45,158 nt of DNA. It comes from Deltaproteobacteria bacterium GWF2_42_12. Its GTDB lineage: Bacteria; Desulfobacterota; GWC2-55-46; UBA9637. Shown one piece after another: positions 7,341 to 14,032 of this stretch. The stretch lies in contig MGQA01000010.1 of NCBI GenBank assembly GCA_001797665.1, positions 1 through 45,158 of the forward strand, in the 5' to 3' direction. A program made the translations under genes and the position numbers. The stretch's first letter is position 1. Every line of letters starts with the position of its first letter. A model generated the notes under the pieces. That model was not told the origin of the DNA and searched no databases. It worked only from the letters and a program-made list of their open reading frames with translations.

Positions 7341-8041
7341 AAAAATTAGCTATATTTGTCGAGGGTTTGACTGAGCAATTATTTATTTCAAAATTATTCA
7401 TTGAATTGACTGGCGGAAAAAATATAAAAATTGAATGCCAAAAAGCAAGAAAAACTCCGAGAGGAAACCGCTCTTTTCAGGTTATTGATGCCACATCAAC
7501 TGACACAGGTCAAAAATATTATGTTCTTATACGTGACTGTGGTGGTGAATCTACTGTCAAGTCTGATATCGTAGATTCCTGTGCTGATTTGACGCGAAGC
7601 AATTATGAAAAAATATTGGGTCTTAGAGATGTTTCTCCTTCATTCACTCACGCTGATATACCTAAGCTAGAGAGACTTTTAACCTATATGGTTCCAACTA
7701 GATTTATTCCTATACGTATTCTTTTAGCAGTTATGGAATGTGAGGCATGGTTTCTTGCGGAAACTACTCATTATGAGAAAATAGACTCTTCAATTACTCT
7801 TGATAAAGTTAGAGATTTACTCTCATTTGACCCTTCTTGTAACAATGTTGAAGCAAGGATGCACCCAGCTGATGACTTAAATAGGATATATCATTTAGCA
7901 GGGAAAGCGTACATAAAAGATAGAAAAAGGATCTCAAGAACAGTTGAGGTACTTGATTATGGACTTATTTACTTGGACTTGAGAAATCGCATTCCTAGAT
8001 TAGATGAGCTAATAAGAGAGATAGACGTGTTTCTGCAATAA
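7337..8041 (+). CDS. TOPRIM/DUF4276-like protein, putative effector of the ATPase pair
   Basis: 234 residues from GTG 7337, overlapping the ATPase stop codon (GTGA), so the pair is translationally coupled. The N-terminus 'KLAIFVEGLTEQLF' carries the TOPRIM-type acidic motif (VEGxTE). Downstream acidic positions occur in 'YYVLIRDCGG' and 'LRDVSP', and 'LLAVMECEAWFLAE' matches the E-x-E-A-W-x-L-A-(D/E) motif I associate with DUF4276. Family knowledge: ATPase plus TOPRIM-like pairs (for example AriA-AriB of PARIS, with DUF4435) are abortive-infection systems with the TOPRIM protein as nuclease. DUF4276 versus DUF4435 assignment is by motif memory only. A metal-dependent nuclease is the inferred activity. 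Confidence 0.7.
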   Translation: MKKLAIFVEGLTEQLFISKLFIELTGGKNIKIECQKARKTPRGNRSFQVIDATSTDTGQKYYVLIRDCGGESTVKSDIVDSCADLTRSNYEKILGLRDVSPSFTHADIPKLERLLTYMVPTRFIPIRILLAVMECEAWFLAETTHYEKIDSSITLDKVRDLLSFDPSCNNVEARMHPADDLNRIYHLAGKAYIKDRKRISRTVEVLDYGLIYLDLRNRIPRLDELIREIDVFLQ

Positions 8042-8051
8042 ACATGGAAAA

Positions 8052-8179
8052 ATTAAGAGACATCTCCCGTATTCTTGCACAAACGCCATCTTCTGGATAC
8101 ACCATCCTTCCTGTCAGGAAAGGATAGCACGCAAAATCCCTTGGAAGTTTTGGAAGTTAAGGGACACTTCCCGTATTCT
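8052..8179 (+). repeat. Pair of imperfect 24-bp direct repeats with an intervening hairpin
   Basis: A 24-nt unit beginning (A/G)TTAAG and containing TCCCGTATTCT occurs at 8052-8075 and 8156-8179 (20 of 24 identical). Between them lies the hairpin ATCCTT-CCTG/CAGG-AAAGGAT (8104-8125). Together with tandem 12-bp repeats (AATTTGGTTTAC at 8308-8319 and 8320-8331) this fills the 331-nt gap between the TOPRIM-like gene and the toxin. I see no gene here. Confidence 0.6.
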
Positions 8180-8335
8180 CCGTCTGGAAATGGTTATTAT
8201 TCCCATATATACTGCCCTTTGTGAAATATATGGCTGATTATTGCCCATGCATGTAATGTTGTCAAGTGTTGTTTCAGCGGCAATAGGAGCGATAGCAGCC
8301 AATTTTTAATTTGGTTTACAATTTGGTTTACTCTC

Positions 8336-8365
8336 TTGACAAATACAACCTATTGGTTGTAAGAT
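8336..8365 (+). promoter_or_regulatory. Promoter and operator of the toxin-antitoxin operon
   Basis: TTGACA (8336-8341), 18-nt spacer, TAAGAT (8360-8365). The spacer contains a perfect 6-bp inverted repeat, ACAACC-TATT-GGTTGT (8345-8360), placed between the two boxes. This is where an Xre-type antitoxin would bind to autoregulate. The -10 box ends 7 nt before the toxin ATG. Confidence 0.7.
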
Positions 8366-8372
8366 AAAAACG

Positions 8373-8732
8373 ATGAAACTGTTCGTCAATTACTGGCGTA
8401 ACCCTTCGGGTAAGGCTCCTGTTGAAAGGTATATTGATAAAATAGGCAACAAAGAAGAAAGGGCGGAGTTATTATCTATCTTAAAAGGGATACAGGAAAA
8501 CGGCACTGATGCTGTAGGCGTTGAGTTTAGACATATTGAAGGCAAACTCTGGGAGTTAAAGATACGGAGACACGGCAACCAGCACAGGATATTTTATGTT
8601 GTGCTAAAAGGCAATGAAATGGCGCTCTTGCATGCCTATTTAAAAAAGACTCAGAAAGCGCCAATAAGGGAGATAGGGGTTGCAAGACAAAGACTGAATC
8701 AACTATTGGAGGGGAGGCAAAATGAAAAGTGA
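8373..8732 (+). CDS. higB: HigB-like (RelE superfamily, Gp49-type) toxin
   Basis: 119 residues. The family pattern is visible: 'SGKAPVERYID', 'LKGIQENGTDAVGVEFRHIEGKLWELKI' split by the usual loop, then 'RRHGNQHRIFYVV' and 'MALLHAYLKKTQKAP'. The final segment matches the 'hgF.KKtqktP..ei..A..r' signature of phage-derived Gp49-like/HigB toxins. These are ribosome-dependent mRNA interferases. Toxin-first order with an Xre antitoxin is the HigBA arrangement. No Shine-Dalgarno precedes the ATG and the promoter lies directly upstream, so the mRNA may be leaderless. The 3' end overlaps the antitoxin by 11 nt. Confidence 0.88.
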   Translation: MKLFVNYWRNPSGKAPVERYIDKIGNKEERAELLSILKGIQENGTDAVGVEFRHIEGKLWELKIRRHGNQHRIFYVVLKGNEMALLHAYLKKTQKAPIREIGVARQRLNQLLEGRQNEK

Positions 8733-9003
8733 TCTTGACAGACATATTGAAAGGCATTTAAAGGATAAGGAATTTAAAATTTACTTTGACAGGGCAGAAG
8801 CGAAAAGGAGGATTGCCCAGAAGGTAGCCTCATTGAGAAATGCCAAACACCTTACCCAGACAGAACTGGCAAGAGAAGTTGGAACAAGACAGCAGGTAAT
8901 ATCAAGACTTGAAAATCCTGCAGACACCCGGTTACCCTCATTGGATTTCTTGGACAAAATAGCGCGGGCCCTTGATAAAAGACTGGTGTTGTCTCTGGAG
9001 TAA
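8722..9003 (+). CDS. higA: HigA-like Xre-family antitoxin
   Basis: 93 residues with a Cro/C1-type helix-turn-helix: 'IAQKVASLRNAKHLTQTELAREVG' followed by the recognition region 'TRQQVISRLENP' and 'LDFLDKIARALDKRLVLSL'. The N-terminal 35 residues are charged and helical and would contact the toxin. GGGGAGG lies upstream of ATG 8722, inside the toxin gene, giving strong independent translation as expected for a labile antitoxin. Expected role: neutralises HigB and represses the operon through the inverted repeat at 8345-8360. Confidence 0.88.
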   Translation: MKSDLDRHIERHLKDKEFKIYFDRAEAKRRIAQKVASLRNAKHLTQTELAREVGTRQQVISRLENPADTRLPSLDFLDKIARALDKRLVLSLE

Positions 9004-9015
9004 GTTTTTAGATGA

Positions 9016-9052
9016 TTGTCATTACGAGAAGCGAAGTGGCTCGCAACGACAA
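9016..9052. repeat. REP-like palindrome 'TTGTCATTACGAG'
   Basis: TTGTCATTACGAG ... CTCGCAACGACAA forms an imperfect 37-nt palindrome in the 103-nt gap before the nicotinate phosphoribosyltransferase gene. It resembles the widespread 'TGTCATTGCGAGGAGCGAAGC' class of intergenic repeats. A TATAAT at 9083-9088 may be the -10 box of the next gene, but I see no convincing -35. Confidence 0.6.
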
Positions 9053-9106
9053 TATAGATGTCAACCTATTTAAGCCGTTTACTATAATAGCAAAGACGGA
9101 GGCAAT

Positions 9107-10309
9107 ATGTTCCACATCGCAGACCCAAAGGATATTAAATCAGGCAGGACTACAGATGTCTATTTTGCAAGGACAGTAGAGATACTCAAGAAAAAGGGCA
9201 TAGACAAATGGGTGAGGGCTGAGTTTTTTGCAAAGAATCTTCCTCATGACTGGCAGTGGGCTGTGCTATCAGGCATAGAAGAGGTTGCTTATTTGATGGA
9301 GGGTAAGCCTGTAAATATAAGGGCATTTAATGAGGGAACTATTTTTAAGCCGTATGAGCCTGTTATGGAGATAGAGGGGATGTATACGGATTTCGGTGTG
9401 TTTGAAACAGCCATGCTCGGTCTTATATGCCAGGCAACTGGTGTTGCAACAAAGGCAGCTCGGATTCGACTTGCAGCAGGCGATAGGATGGTGGTGAGCT
9501 TTGGAGCGCGCAGAATGCACCCGGCGGTTGCGCCCATGATTGAGCGCTCTGCATACATAGGCGGGTGCGACGGTGTTGCTGTTATTGTAAGCGCAGAGCT
9601 TATTGAAACAGACCCTATGGGCACAATGCCGCATGCCCTAATACTGGTTCTGGGGGATACGGTTGAAGCAATAAAGGCGTTTGATGAGTGTGTTGATAAA
9701 AAGGTAAAGAGAGTTGCGCTTATAGATACATTCAATGATGAGAAGTTTGAGGCACTGCGTGTTGCAGAGGCAATGAAGGGAAAACTCTATGCAGTAAGGC
9801 TTGATACGCCTGCGTCAAGAAGAGGGAATTTTTATCGTATATTTGAAGAGGTGCGGTGGGAGCTTGATTTACGCGGATTTAAAGATGTAAAGCTCTTTGC
9901 CAGCGGAGGGCTTGATGAAAAAGAGGTAATGGAACTAAAATCTTTGGTTGACGCCTTTGGCGTTGGCACATGTATAAGCAATGCGCCTGTTGTTGACTTT
10001 GCCATGGATATCATGGAGATAGATGGCAAGCCAATGGCAAAAAGAGGAAAGTGGTCTGGGGCAAAGGAGATACTAAGGTGCAGGAAATGCGGCAGTGATA
10101 AAATCGTGCCTCTATGGAGCAAGCCGACCGTGTCGGCGTTAAGACAACGGCAACATGGTTGCCTTGATCCAAAATGCGCCTGCGGCGGGAAGTATGAAGG
10201 GCTTTTACAGCCATTGATTAAAAAGGGAAAGGTTGTGAGGAAGCTGCCAACGCCAAAGGCTATAAGGAAATATGTTTTAGAACAACTGAAAAGAAAATCA
10301 CTTGCCTAA
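9107..10309 (+). CDS. Nicotinate phosphoribosyltransferase family protein with an in-frame palindromic insert
   Basis: 400 residues. Family features include the early substrate-binding region ('SGRTTDVYFART'), 'FETAMLGLICQATGVATKAARIR', 'FGARRMHPAVAPMIERSAYIGGCDG', the central 'VALIDTFNDEKFEAL' strand and 'LFASGGLDEKEV' with 'DAFGVGT', typical of type II phosphoribosyltransferases. It ligates nicotinate and PRPP to nicotinate mononucleotide in NAD salvage. A C-terminal zinc-ribbon-like region has 'CRKCG' and later 'CACGG'. Residues 337-355 between them (WSKPTVSA...HGCLDP) are encoded exactly by a 57-bp palindromic repeat. The frame is intact. The start ATG has a GGAGG Shine-Dalgarno. Confidence 0.88.
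   Translation: MFHIADPKDIKSGRTTDVYFARTVEILKKKGIDKWVRAEFFAKNLPHDWQWAVLSGIEEVAYLMEGKPVNIRAFNEGTIFKPYEPVMEIEGMYTDFGVFETAMLGLICQATGVATKAARIRLAAGDRMVVSFGARRMHPAVAPMIERSAYIGGCDGVAVIVSAELIETDPMGTMPHALILVLGDTVEAIKAFDECVDKKVKRVALIDTFNDEKFEALRVAEAMKGKLYAVRLDTPASRRGNFYRIFEEVRWELDLRGFKDVKLFASGGLDEKEVMELKSLVDAFGVGTCISNAPVVDFAMDIMEIDGKPMAKRGKWSGAKEILRCRKCGSDKIVPLWSKPTVSALRQRQHGCLDPKCACGGKYEGLLQPLIKKGKVVRKLPTPKAIRKYVLEQLKRKSLA
10115..10171 (+). repeat. 57-bp palindromic element inserted in frame in the NAPRTase gene
   Basis: A 57-nt element (19 codons exactly). The outer stem is TGGAGCAAG/CTTGATCCA with one mismatch, and two inner hairpins are GCCGAC-cgt-GTCGGC and GGCAAC-atg-GTTGCC. A sister copy (51 of 57 identical) lies at 26104-26160 between dnaJ and clp. 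Read in this frame, the sister would have a TAA where this copy has TTA. This copy is therefore the open version. Confidence 0.92.
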
Positions 10310-10311
10310 CC

Positions 10312-11376
10312 TCATTGCTTTGTACCCGGTGTATAAATTTCTTTGAATCCAGAAGACATCGTTAACTTCCCATCCGCGCGAATTATCAATCCCTCCACAC
10401 CAGGCAATTCTTCAATGAGTTTCATGCCACTCTCCGGCCCCATAATGAATACAGCTGTTGATAAAGCATCTGCCAGCGTTGGGTCTTTTGTCACCATAGT
10501 CGCAGTTATAGATTTATTGGCTGGAAAACCAGTAGACGGGTCCATGATATGGTGGTATCTTTTGCCGTCCTTAACAAAAAATCTTTCATAGTCTCCTGAT
10601 GTAGCTACTGTTGTATTAGAAACCTTAAGAGTGCCGATAATGTTGTCTTTGTTTCGGGGGTCTTGAATGCCGATGAGCCACGGAGGACTATCTGGTTCAT
10701 TGAATACAATCATATCGCCGCCTGCGTGTACAATGCCTTTTTTTATACCATGCCTTTTTAATGCCTCGGCTGCCTTGCCAATGATATATCCCTTTGCAAT
10801 GCCGCCGAGGTTTATCTTCATTCCTTGTTTTGCAAGCTTTACGGTATTGTTCTGTTTATCGATAATTATCTGATGATAGTCTACAAGCGGAAGGAGCTTT
10901 TTCACTTCTTCTGCAGAAGGTGGGGTCAGCTCTCCTTTGTCATCTTTTGTAAAATGCCACGCCTTTCCCAAAACACCCATGGTTACATCAAATGAACCGT
11001 TGGTGAGACGAGAAGCATTTAATGATACTTCTACTACTTCAAAGGTTTCTTTTGAAACAGCTACCGCCTCTTTTCCTGCCGCATTATTTACCCTCGCAAC
11101 ATCGCTATCTTCTCTATAGTGGCTCATTAACGCTTCGAGCCGTTGTATTTCAGCAAATGCAGCCTCTGCAGCAGCGTTTAATTGTGCCTCATCTCTTCCA
11201 GCAAGGGTAATCTCTACAACAGTTCCCAGCAGGAGGCGAGTGTATTTTATTTCTGAAGGTTTTCTGTTATAAATGGCAAGGGCGATGATTAATAAAACGA
11301 GGATAGTTGCTGAAAGGGCAAGGAGATTTCTTTGTTTGCTGGTCATTGAGTGAAGTAGATTTGTTATAAGCTCCAC
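10312..11376 (-). CDS. apbE: FAD:protein FMN transferase (ApbE)
   Basis: 354 residues from GTG 11376; an ATG at 11346 is an alternative and neither has a clear Shine-Dalgarno. An N-terminal membrane anchor (about 18-38) precedes the ApbE domain: 'YTRLLLGTVVEITLAG', 'RLEALMSHYREDSDVARVN', 'GSFDVTMGVLGKAW', 'KINLGGIAKGYIIGKA', 'GIVHAGGDMIVF' and 'HHIMDPSTGFPA..SITATMVTKDPTLADALSTAVFIMG'. The last region contains the metal and substrate residues (D-x-x-x-A-D-A-x-S-T). The enzyme attaches FMN covalently to Thr/Ser of flavoproteins such as NqrC/RnfG outside the cytoplasm. No Nqr/Rnf gene is in view. It is convergent with the NAPRTase gene, 2 nt apart. Confidence 0.93.
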   Translation of the reverse strand: MELITNLLHSMTSKQRNLLALSATILVLLIIALAIYNRKPSEIKYTRLLLGTVVEITLAGRDEAQLNAAAEAAFAEIQRLEALMSHYREDSDVARVNNAAGKEAVAVSKETFEVVEVSLNASRLTNGSFDVTMGVLGKAWHFTKDDKGELTPPSAEEVKKLLPLVDYHQIIIDKQNNTVKLAKQGMKINLGGIAKGYIIGKAAEALKRHGIKKGIVHAGGDMIVFNEPDSPPWLIGIQDPRNKDNIIGTLKVSNTTVATSGDYERFFVKDGKRYHHIMDPSTGFPANKSITATMVTKDPTLADALSTAVFIMGPESGMKLIEELPGVEGLIIRADGKLTMSSGFKEIYTPGTKQ

Positions 11377-11462
11377 CGTAGAGGTAGAGCCTACAACAAG
11401 CTAAGGTGGTTACTTATGGATGAGTAATTTGCAAAATAGGCCGAACAGAATTATGATGCTAT

Positions 11463-12059
11463 CTAAAATTCTTCTTCCTCAATCTCTGTCTTTTCAAGGA
11501 TGCCAATGCCCGGCTCTTCCTCATACCGCCTTCTGGCGCCCCGCTCTCTTTCATCCTTTGATTTGCAGTCTACGCATACTCTGGTAAAAGGCATGGCCAA
11601 AAGGCGTCCCTCTGCAATCAGCTCACCGCACTCTTCACAGACTCCATAACTTCCGTTTTTCAGCCTCTCGAGCGCATCTTCTATCTCTGCAAGCTTTTCC
11701 CTTTCCCTGTCGCCAAGCATGAGAGTTAATTCTCTGTCCCGTTCATTACTGGCAATATCGTAAATGTCACCAATCTCGAACTTGAGGGTATTGCTCTCAT
11801 TCTTTATCTTTTCCGCAACCTCTGTTAAAAGCACTTCTTTTTCTTTGAGAAGCCTTTTTACTATTTCTTTTTTGAAAGGCTCTTTTACCTTGATTTTTGC
11901 TACTGGTGTTGGAACAGGAGCAACGGCTTTTTCCGGGCCTTTTTTTGCAGGGATTTTCTTCTGAACCGATTTTGTCTTGGCCTTGCTTAGTTTAGCAGGT
12001 TTCTTTTTTGTAATTTTTTTTGCTTTGACAAGTGATTTCTTTTTCTTTAAGTTTGCCAT
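11463..12059 (-). CDS. DksA/TraR-type zinc-finger regulator with a lysine-rich N-terminus
   Basis: 198 residues from ATG 12059. The N-terminal 60-70 residues are a low-complexity Lys/Ala/Pro tail. A coiled coil follows, with the DxxDxA tip motif intact (DIYDIA), then a four-Cys zinc finger 'CEECGE...CVDCK' and an acidic C-terminus. DksA proteins bind the RNA polymerase secondary channel and act with ppGpp; the tip motif being present supports function on polymerase. The basic tail suggests nucleic-acid contact (inference). The promoter is at 12072-12099 on the minus strand. The leader is only about 6 nt and has no Shine-Dalgarno. Confidence 0.88.
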   Translation of the reverse strand: MANLKKKKSLVKAKKITKKKPAKLSKAKTKSVQKKIPAKKGPEKAVAPVPTPVAKIKVKEPFKKEIVKRLLKEKEVLLTEVAEKIKNESNTLKFEIGDIYDIASNERDRELTLMLGDREREKLAEIEDALERLKNGSYGVCEECGELIAEGRLLAMPFTRVCVDCKSKDERERGARRRYEEEPGIGILEKTEIEEEEF

Positions 12060-12071
12060 AATGGGTTGAGT

Positions 12072-12099
12072 AGTATACACGAAAAAAAATAATTGTCAA
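12072..12099 (-). promoter_or_regulatory. Sigma70-type promoter of the dksA-like gene
   Basis: On the minus strand: TTGACA (12099-12094), 16-nt T-rich spacer, TATACT (12077-12072). The start codon at 12059 follows 12 nt after the -10 box, leaving a very short leader. Confidence 0.7.
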
Positions 12100-12141
12100 T
12101 AAAAATTGATACAAAATTAATACGAAACTGTCAGAATGTTC

Positions 12142-12171
12142 TTGACACTGCCAATAAATCTCGTGTAGTCT
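12142..12171 (+). promoter_or_regulatory. Promoter of the riboswitch-carbonic anhydrase transcript
   Basis: TTGACA (12142-12147), 18 nt, then TAGTCT (12166-12171; 3 of 6 in the -10). Transcription would start around 12178, at the 5' edge of the riboswitch. The -35 is perfect; the -10 is weak. Confidence 0.5.
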
Positions 12172-12178
12172 TATGAAC

Positions 12179-12293
12179 AAAAGGGGAGTAGTAGCCTGCT
12201 TTAAGCAGGTGTGAGGAATCGTCAACACGGCTCTTTATGAGTCCGGTTCCTCTGGTTTCTTATGAACATACGAGACCTTTACCTGGTTTTATC
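12179..12293 (+). ncRNA. yybP-ykoY (manganese) riboswitch
   Basis: The sequence has the hallmark AAAGGGGAGTAG start (about 12180-12191). A short hairpin follows (CCTGC-TTTAA-GCAGG, 12195-12209), then the conserved TCGTCAACACGG...TCCGG pairing (12219-12246). It closes with an ACATACGAGACCTTTACC 3' side whose CCTTT pairs with the 5' AAAGG to form P1. These match the Mn2+-sensing aptamer solved for L. lactis yybP. The 3' side of P1 (GACCTTT) is also the 5' arm of a strong terminator. Mn2+ binding should therefore stabilise P1 and prevent termination, making it an ON switch. The next gene is a carbonic anhydrase, which is unusual. Confidence 0.9.
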
Positions 12294-12314
12294 CGGGTAA
12301 AGGTCTTTTTTTTT
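12273..12314 (+). terminator. Riboswitch-controlled intrinsic terminator
   Basis: A 14-bp stem (AGACCTTTACCTGG with CCGGGTAAAGGTCT, one T-G wobble) closes a 6-nt loop and is followed by nine T residues (12306-12314). The 5' arm overlaps the 3' strand of riboswitch helix P1, so the two structures exclude each other. Confidence 0.93.
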
Positions 12315-12371
12315 GGGCTTTTACCGCGCCCGATACCCCAACCTTCTTTTTTTGGAGTGAAGATAAATAAA

Positions 12372-13019
12372 ATGGATAAACTCTATAAAGGCATCCACAA
12401 ATTTCGTGAATCATATTTTGCGAGGGAAGAGGAGTTCTTTAAAGGCCTTTCCCATACTCAGACGCCAGAAGTTCTTTTTATTACATGTTCTGATTCACGG
12501 GTTGATCCGAATCTCGTAACCCAGAGCAGGCCCGGAGAGCTTTTTATCGTAAGAAATGTAGGGAATATCATCCCTCCTTATGATGCTATAAAGGATAAAA
12601 ATAGTGTTGCCGCAGCAATTGAATTTGCCGTAATGGTCTTAAAGATAAAGGATATCATCGTGTGCGGACACTCTAATTGCGGCGCAATCGAGGCGCTTTA
12701 CAGGGCTGAACAGGATTTTGATAAAATGCCTCATCTCAAGGACTGGTTAAAGATAGCTTCTCCGGTCAAGGATATAGCCACCCTGTTTTTTCCTGAGATT
12801 TCTGGGGAATCCAGCCAAAGGGTTGTAGAGACAGCAAATATACTGGTCCAGTTAAAAAATATAGAGACATACCCTTTTGTAGTAGAGGCATTGAATAATG
12901 GGGCTATTCACCTTCACGGCTGGTATTATGATATTGGAACAGGAGAGGTGTATTCGTATAATCCGGTCAATGGCGCGTTTAAACAGATAGTTTACAATAA
13001 AGAAAAGGAGGATGCGTAA
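12372..13019 (+). CDS. Beta-class carbonic anhydrase
   Basis: 215 residues from ATG 12372, with GGAG about 15 nt upstream; longer in-frame starts would begin inside the riboswitch. The zinc site is complete: Cys39 and Asp41 with Arg43 in 'CSDSRVDP', and His100 and Cys103 in 'CGHSNCGA'. The rest fits the family ('RNVGNIIPPY', 'AIEFAVMVLKIKDIIV', 'LHGWYYDIGTGEVY'). It interconverts CO2 and bicarbonate in the cytoplasm. It is the first gene behind a manganese riboswitch. The family normally uses zinc, so either the switch serves downstream genes or this CA is Mn-linked; the sequence does not decide. Its stop codon lies in the flank of mini-palindrome 2. Confidence 0.93.
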   Translation: MDKLYKGIHKFRESYFAREEEFFKGLSHTQTPEVLFITCSDSRVDPNLVTQSRPGELFIVRNVGNIIPPYDAIKDKNSVAAAIEFAVMVLKIKDIIVCGHSNCGAIEALYRAEQDFDKMPHLKDWLKIASPVKDIATLFFPEISGESSQRVVETANILVQLKNIETYPFVVEALNNGAIHLHGWYYDIGTGEVYSYNPVNGAFKQIVYNKEKEDA

Positions 13020-13055
13020 ACCTCGTTAGAGAACAAGATTCTCTAACGGGGTAAA
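13016..13055. repeat. TTTAC-flanked mini-palindrome 2
   Basis: A 30-bp palindrome (13021-13050, CCTCGTTAGAGAA / TTCTCTAACGGG) lies between direct GTAAA repeats (13016-13020 and 13051-13055; TTTAC on the other strand). The left GTAAA contains the TAA stop codon of the carbonic anhydrase gene. There is no T-run, so a terminator role is unlikely; it is an intercistronic hairpin between the CA and SPFH genes. Confidence 0.78.
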
Positions 13056-13078
13056 CCAAAAAAAGGAGGTAATAAAAA

Positions 13079-13933
13079 ATGTTTCAGAATCGTCAGGATC
13101 CAGATGTAGAAGAGATAATAAACAAGGTAAAGGGATTTGGAAAGCGCTTTGGCAAAGTCCCCATAATAATTGGGGCGCTCATTATTGTAATGCTGCTAAT
13201 GGGCGGGCAACCGTGGTCTATTGTGGGACCAGGGCAGAGAGGTGTTCTAATCAGGCTTGGGGCTGTGCAAAAAGGTGTATTTCAAGAAGGGTTGAACTTC
13301 AAAATGCCATTCATAGACAGAGTTGTAAGGGTGAATGTTCAGGTACAGAAAAATGAGGCAAAGGCCGAGGCAGCTTCGAAAGACCTTCAGATCATATCTA
13401 CAGTCATGGCCACAAATTATCACCTGATCCCGGAGGCAGTGGACGAGGTGTATCAAAAGATAGGGCTGGCCTTTGAGGACAAGGTAATCCAGCCTGCGGT
13501 GCAGGAGGTTATCAAGGCCGTGACAGCCAAATACACGGCAGAGGAATTGATAGCAAAGAGAGGCGAGGTTAAATCCGCCATACGGACAGAACTGACTGAC
13601 AGACTTGTAACCTTCAATATCAAGGTTGTAGAGGTATCAGTTGCGGATTTCAACTTCTCCAGGACGTTCAATGATGCAATTGAGGCAAAACAGGTGGCGG
13701 AACAGCAGGTTGCCAAGTCCAGGAATGAGTTGGAAAGGATAAAGGTGGAAAACGAACAGAAGATCAGTCAGGCAAAGGCAGAGGCTGAGGGGTTAAAGAT
13801 ACAGAGGCAGGAGATAACGGAATCCCTCCTGAAGCTCAGAGAGATTGAGAACCAGCGGAAGGCGATAGAAAAATGGGACGGGAAACTGCCGAGCGTAACA
13901 GGCGGGGCCATGCCATTTATACAGGTTAAGTGA
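13079..13933 (+). CDS. SPFH/prohibitin-family membrane protein
   Basis: 284 residues. One N-terminal membrane segment (about 26-45) is followed by the SPFH/Band 7 domain: 'GPGQRGVLIRLGAVQKGVFQEGLNFKMP', 'VNVQVQKNEAKAEAASKDLQ', 'ELTDRLVTFNIKVVEVSVADFNFSRTFNDAIEAKQVAEQQ'. A Glu/Lys/Ala-rich coiled coil (about 200-255) follows. These proteins form ring scaffolds in membranes, often modulating FtsH-type proteolysis or domain organisation. A strong AAAAGGAGGT Shine-Dalgarno precedes it. It is second in the riboswitch-led unit, 59 nt after the carbonic anhydrase, and is followed by an intrinsic terminator. A link to manganese or pH homeostasis is inference from position. Confidence 0.88.
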   Translation: MFQNRQDPDVEEIINKVKGFGKRFGKVPIIIGALIIVMLLMGGQPWSIVGPGQRGVLIRLGAVQKGVFQEGLNFKMPFIDRVVRVNVQVQKNEAKAEAASKDLQIISTVMATNYHLIPEAVDEVYQKIGLAFEDKVIQPAVQEVIKAVTAKYTAEELIAKRGEVKSAIRTELTDRLVTFNIKVVEVSVADFNFSRTFNDAIEAKQVAEQQVAKSRNELERIKVENEQKISQAKAEAEGLKIQRQEITESLLKLREIENQRKAIEKWDGKLPSVTGGAMPFIQVK

Positions 13934-13949
13934 TTGCAGCTAAGAAAAA

Positions 13950-13976
13950 GGCAGACCAATTGGTCTGCCTTTTTTG
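13950..13976 (+). terminator. Intrinsic terminator after the SPFH gene
   Basis: A perfect 20-nt palindrome, GGCAGACCAATTGGTCTGCC (13950-13969), is followed directly by TTTTTTG and more T. It probably ends most riboswitch-led transcripts. If so, the zinc-ribbon and P-type ATPase genes downstream are reached only by readthrough or have their own promoter. Confidence 0.9.
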
Positions 13977-14032
13977 TTTTTACATGTAATCGTTTATCAA
14001 AATATGCGCATCCAGCTAATAAGGAGACAGTT

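Noticed and set aside
12237-12371. N-terminal extension of the carbonic anhydrase from an upstream in-frame ATG
   Set aside because: It would be translated from the riboswitch and terminator, and beta-CAs start close to the MDKLYKG residues at 12372.
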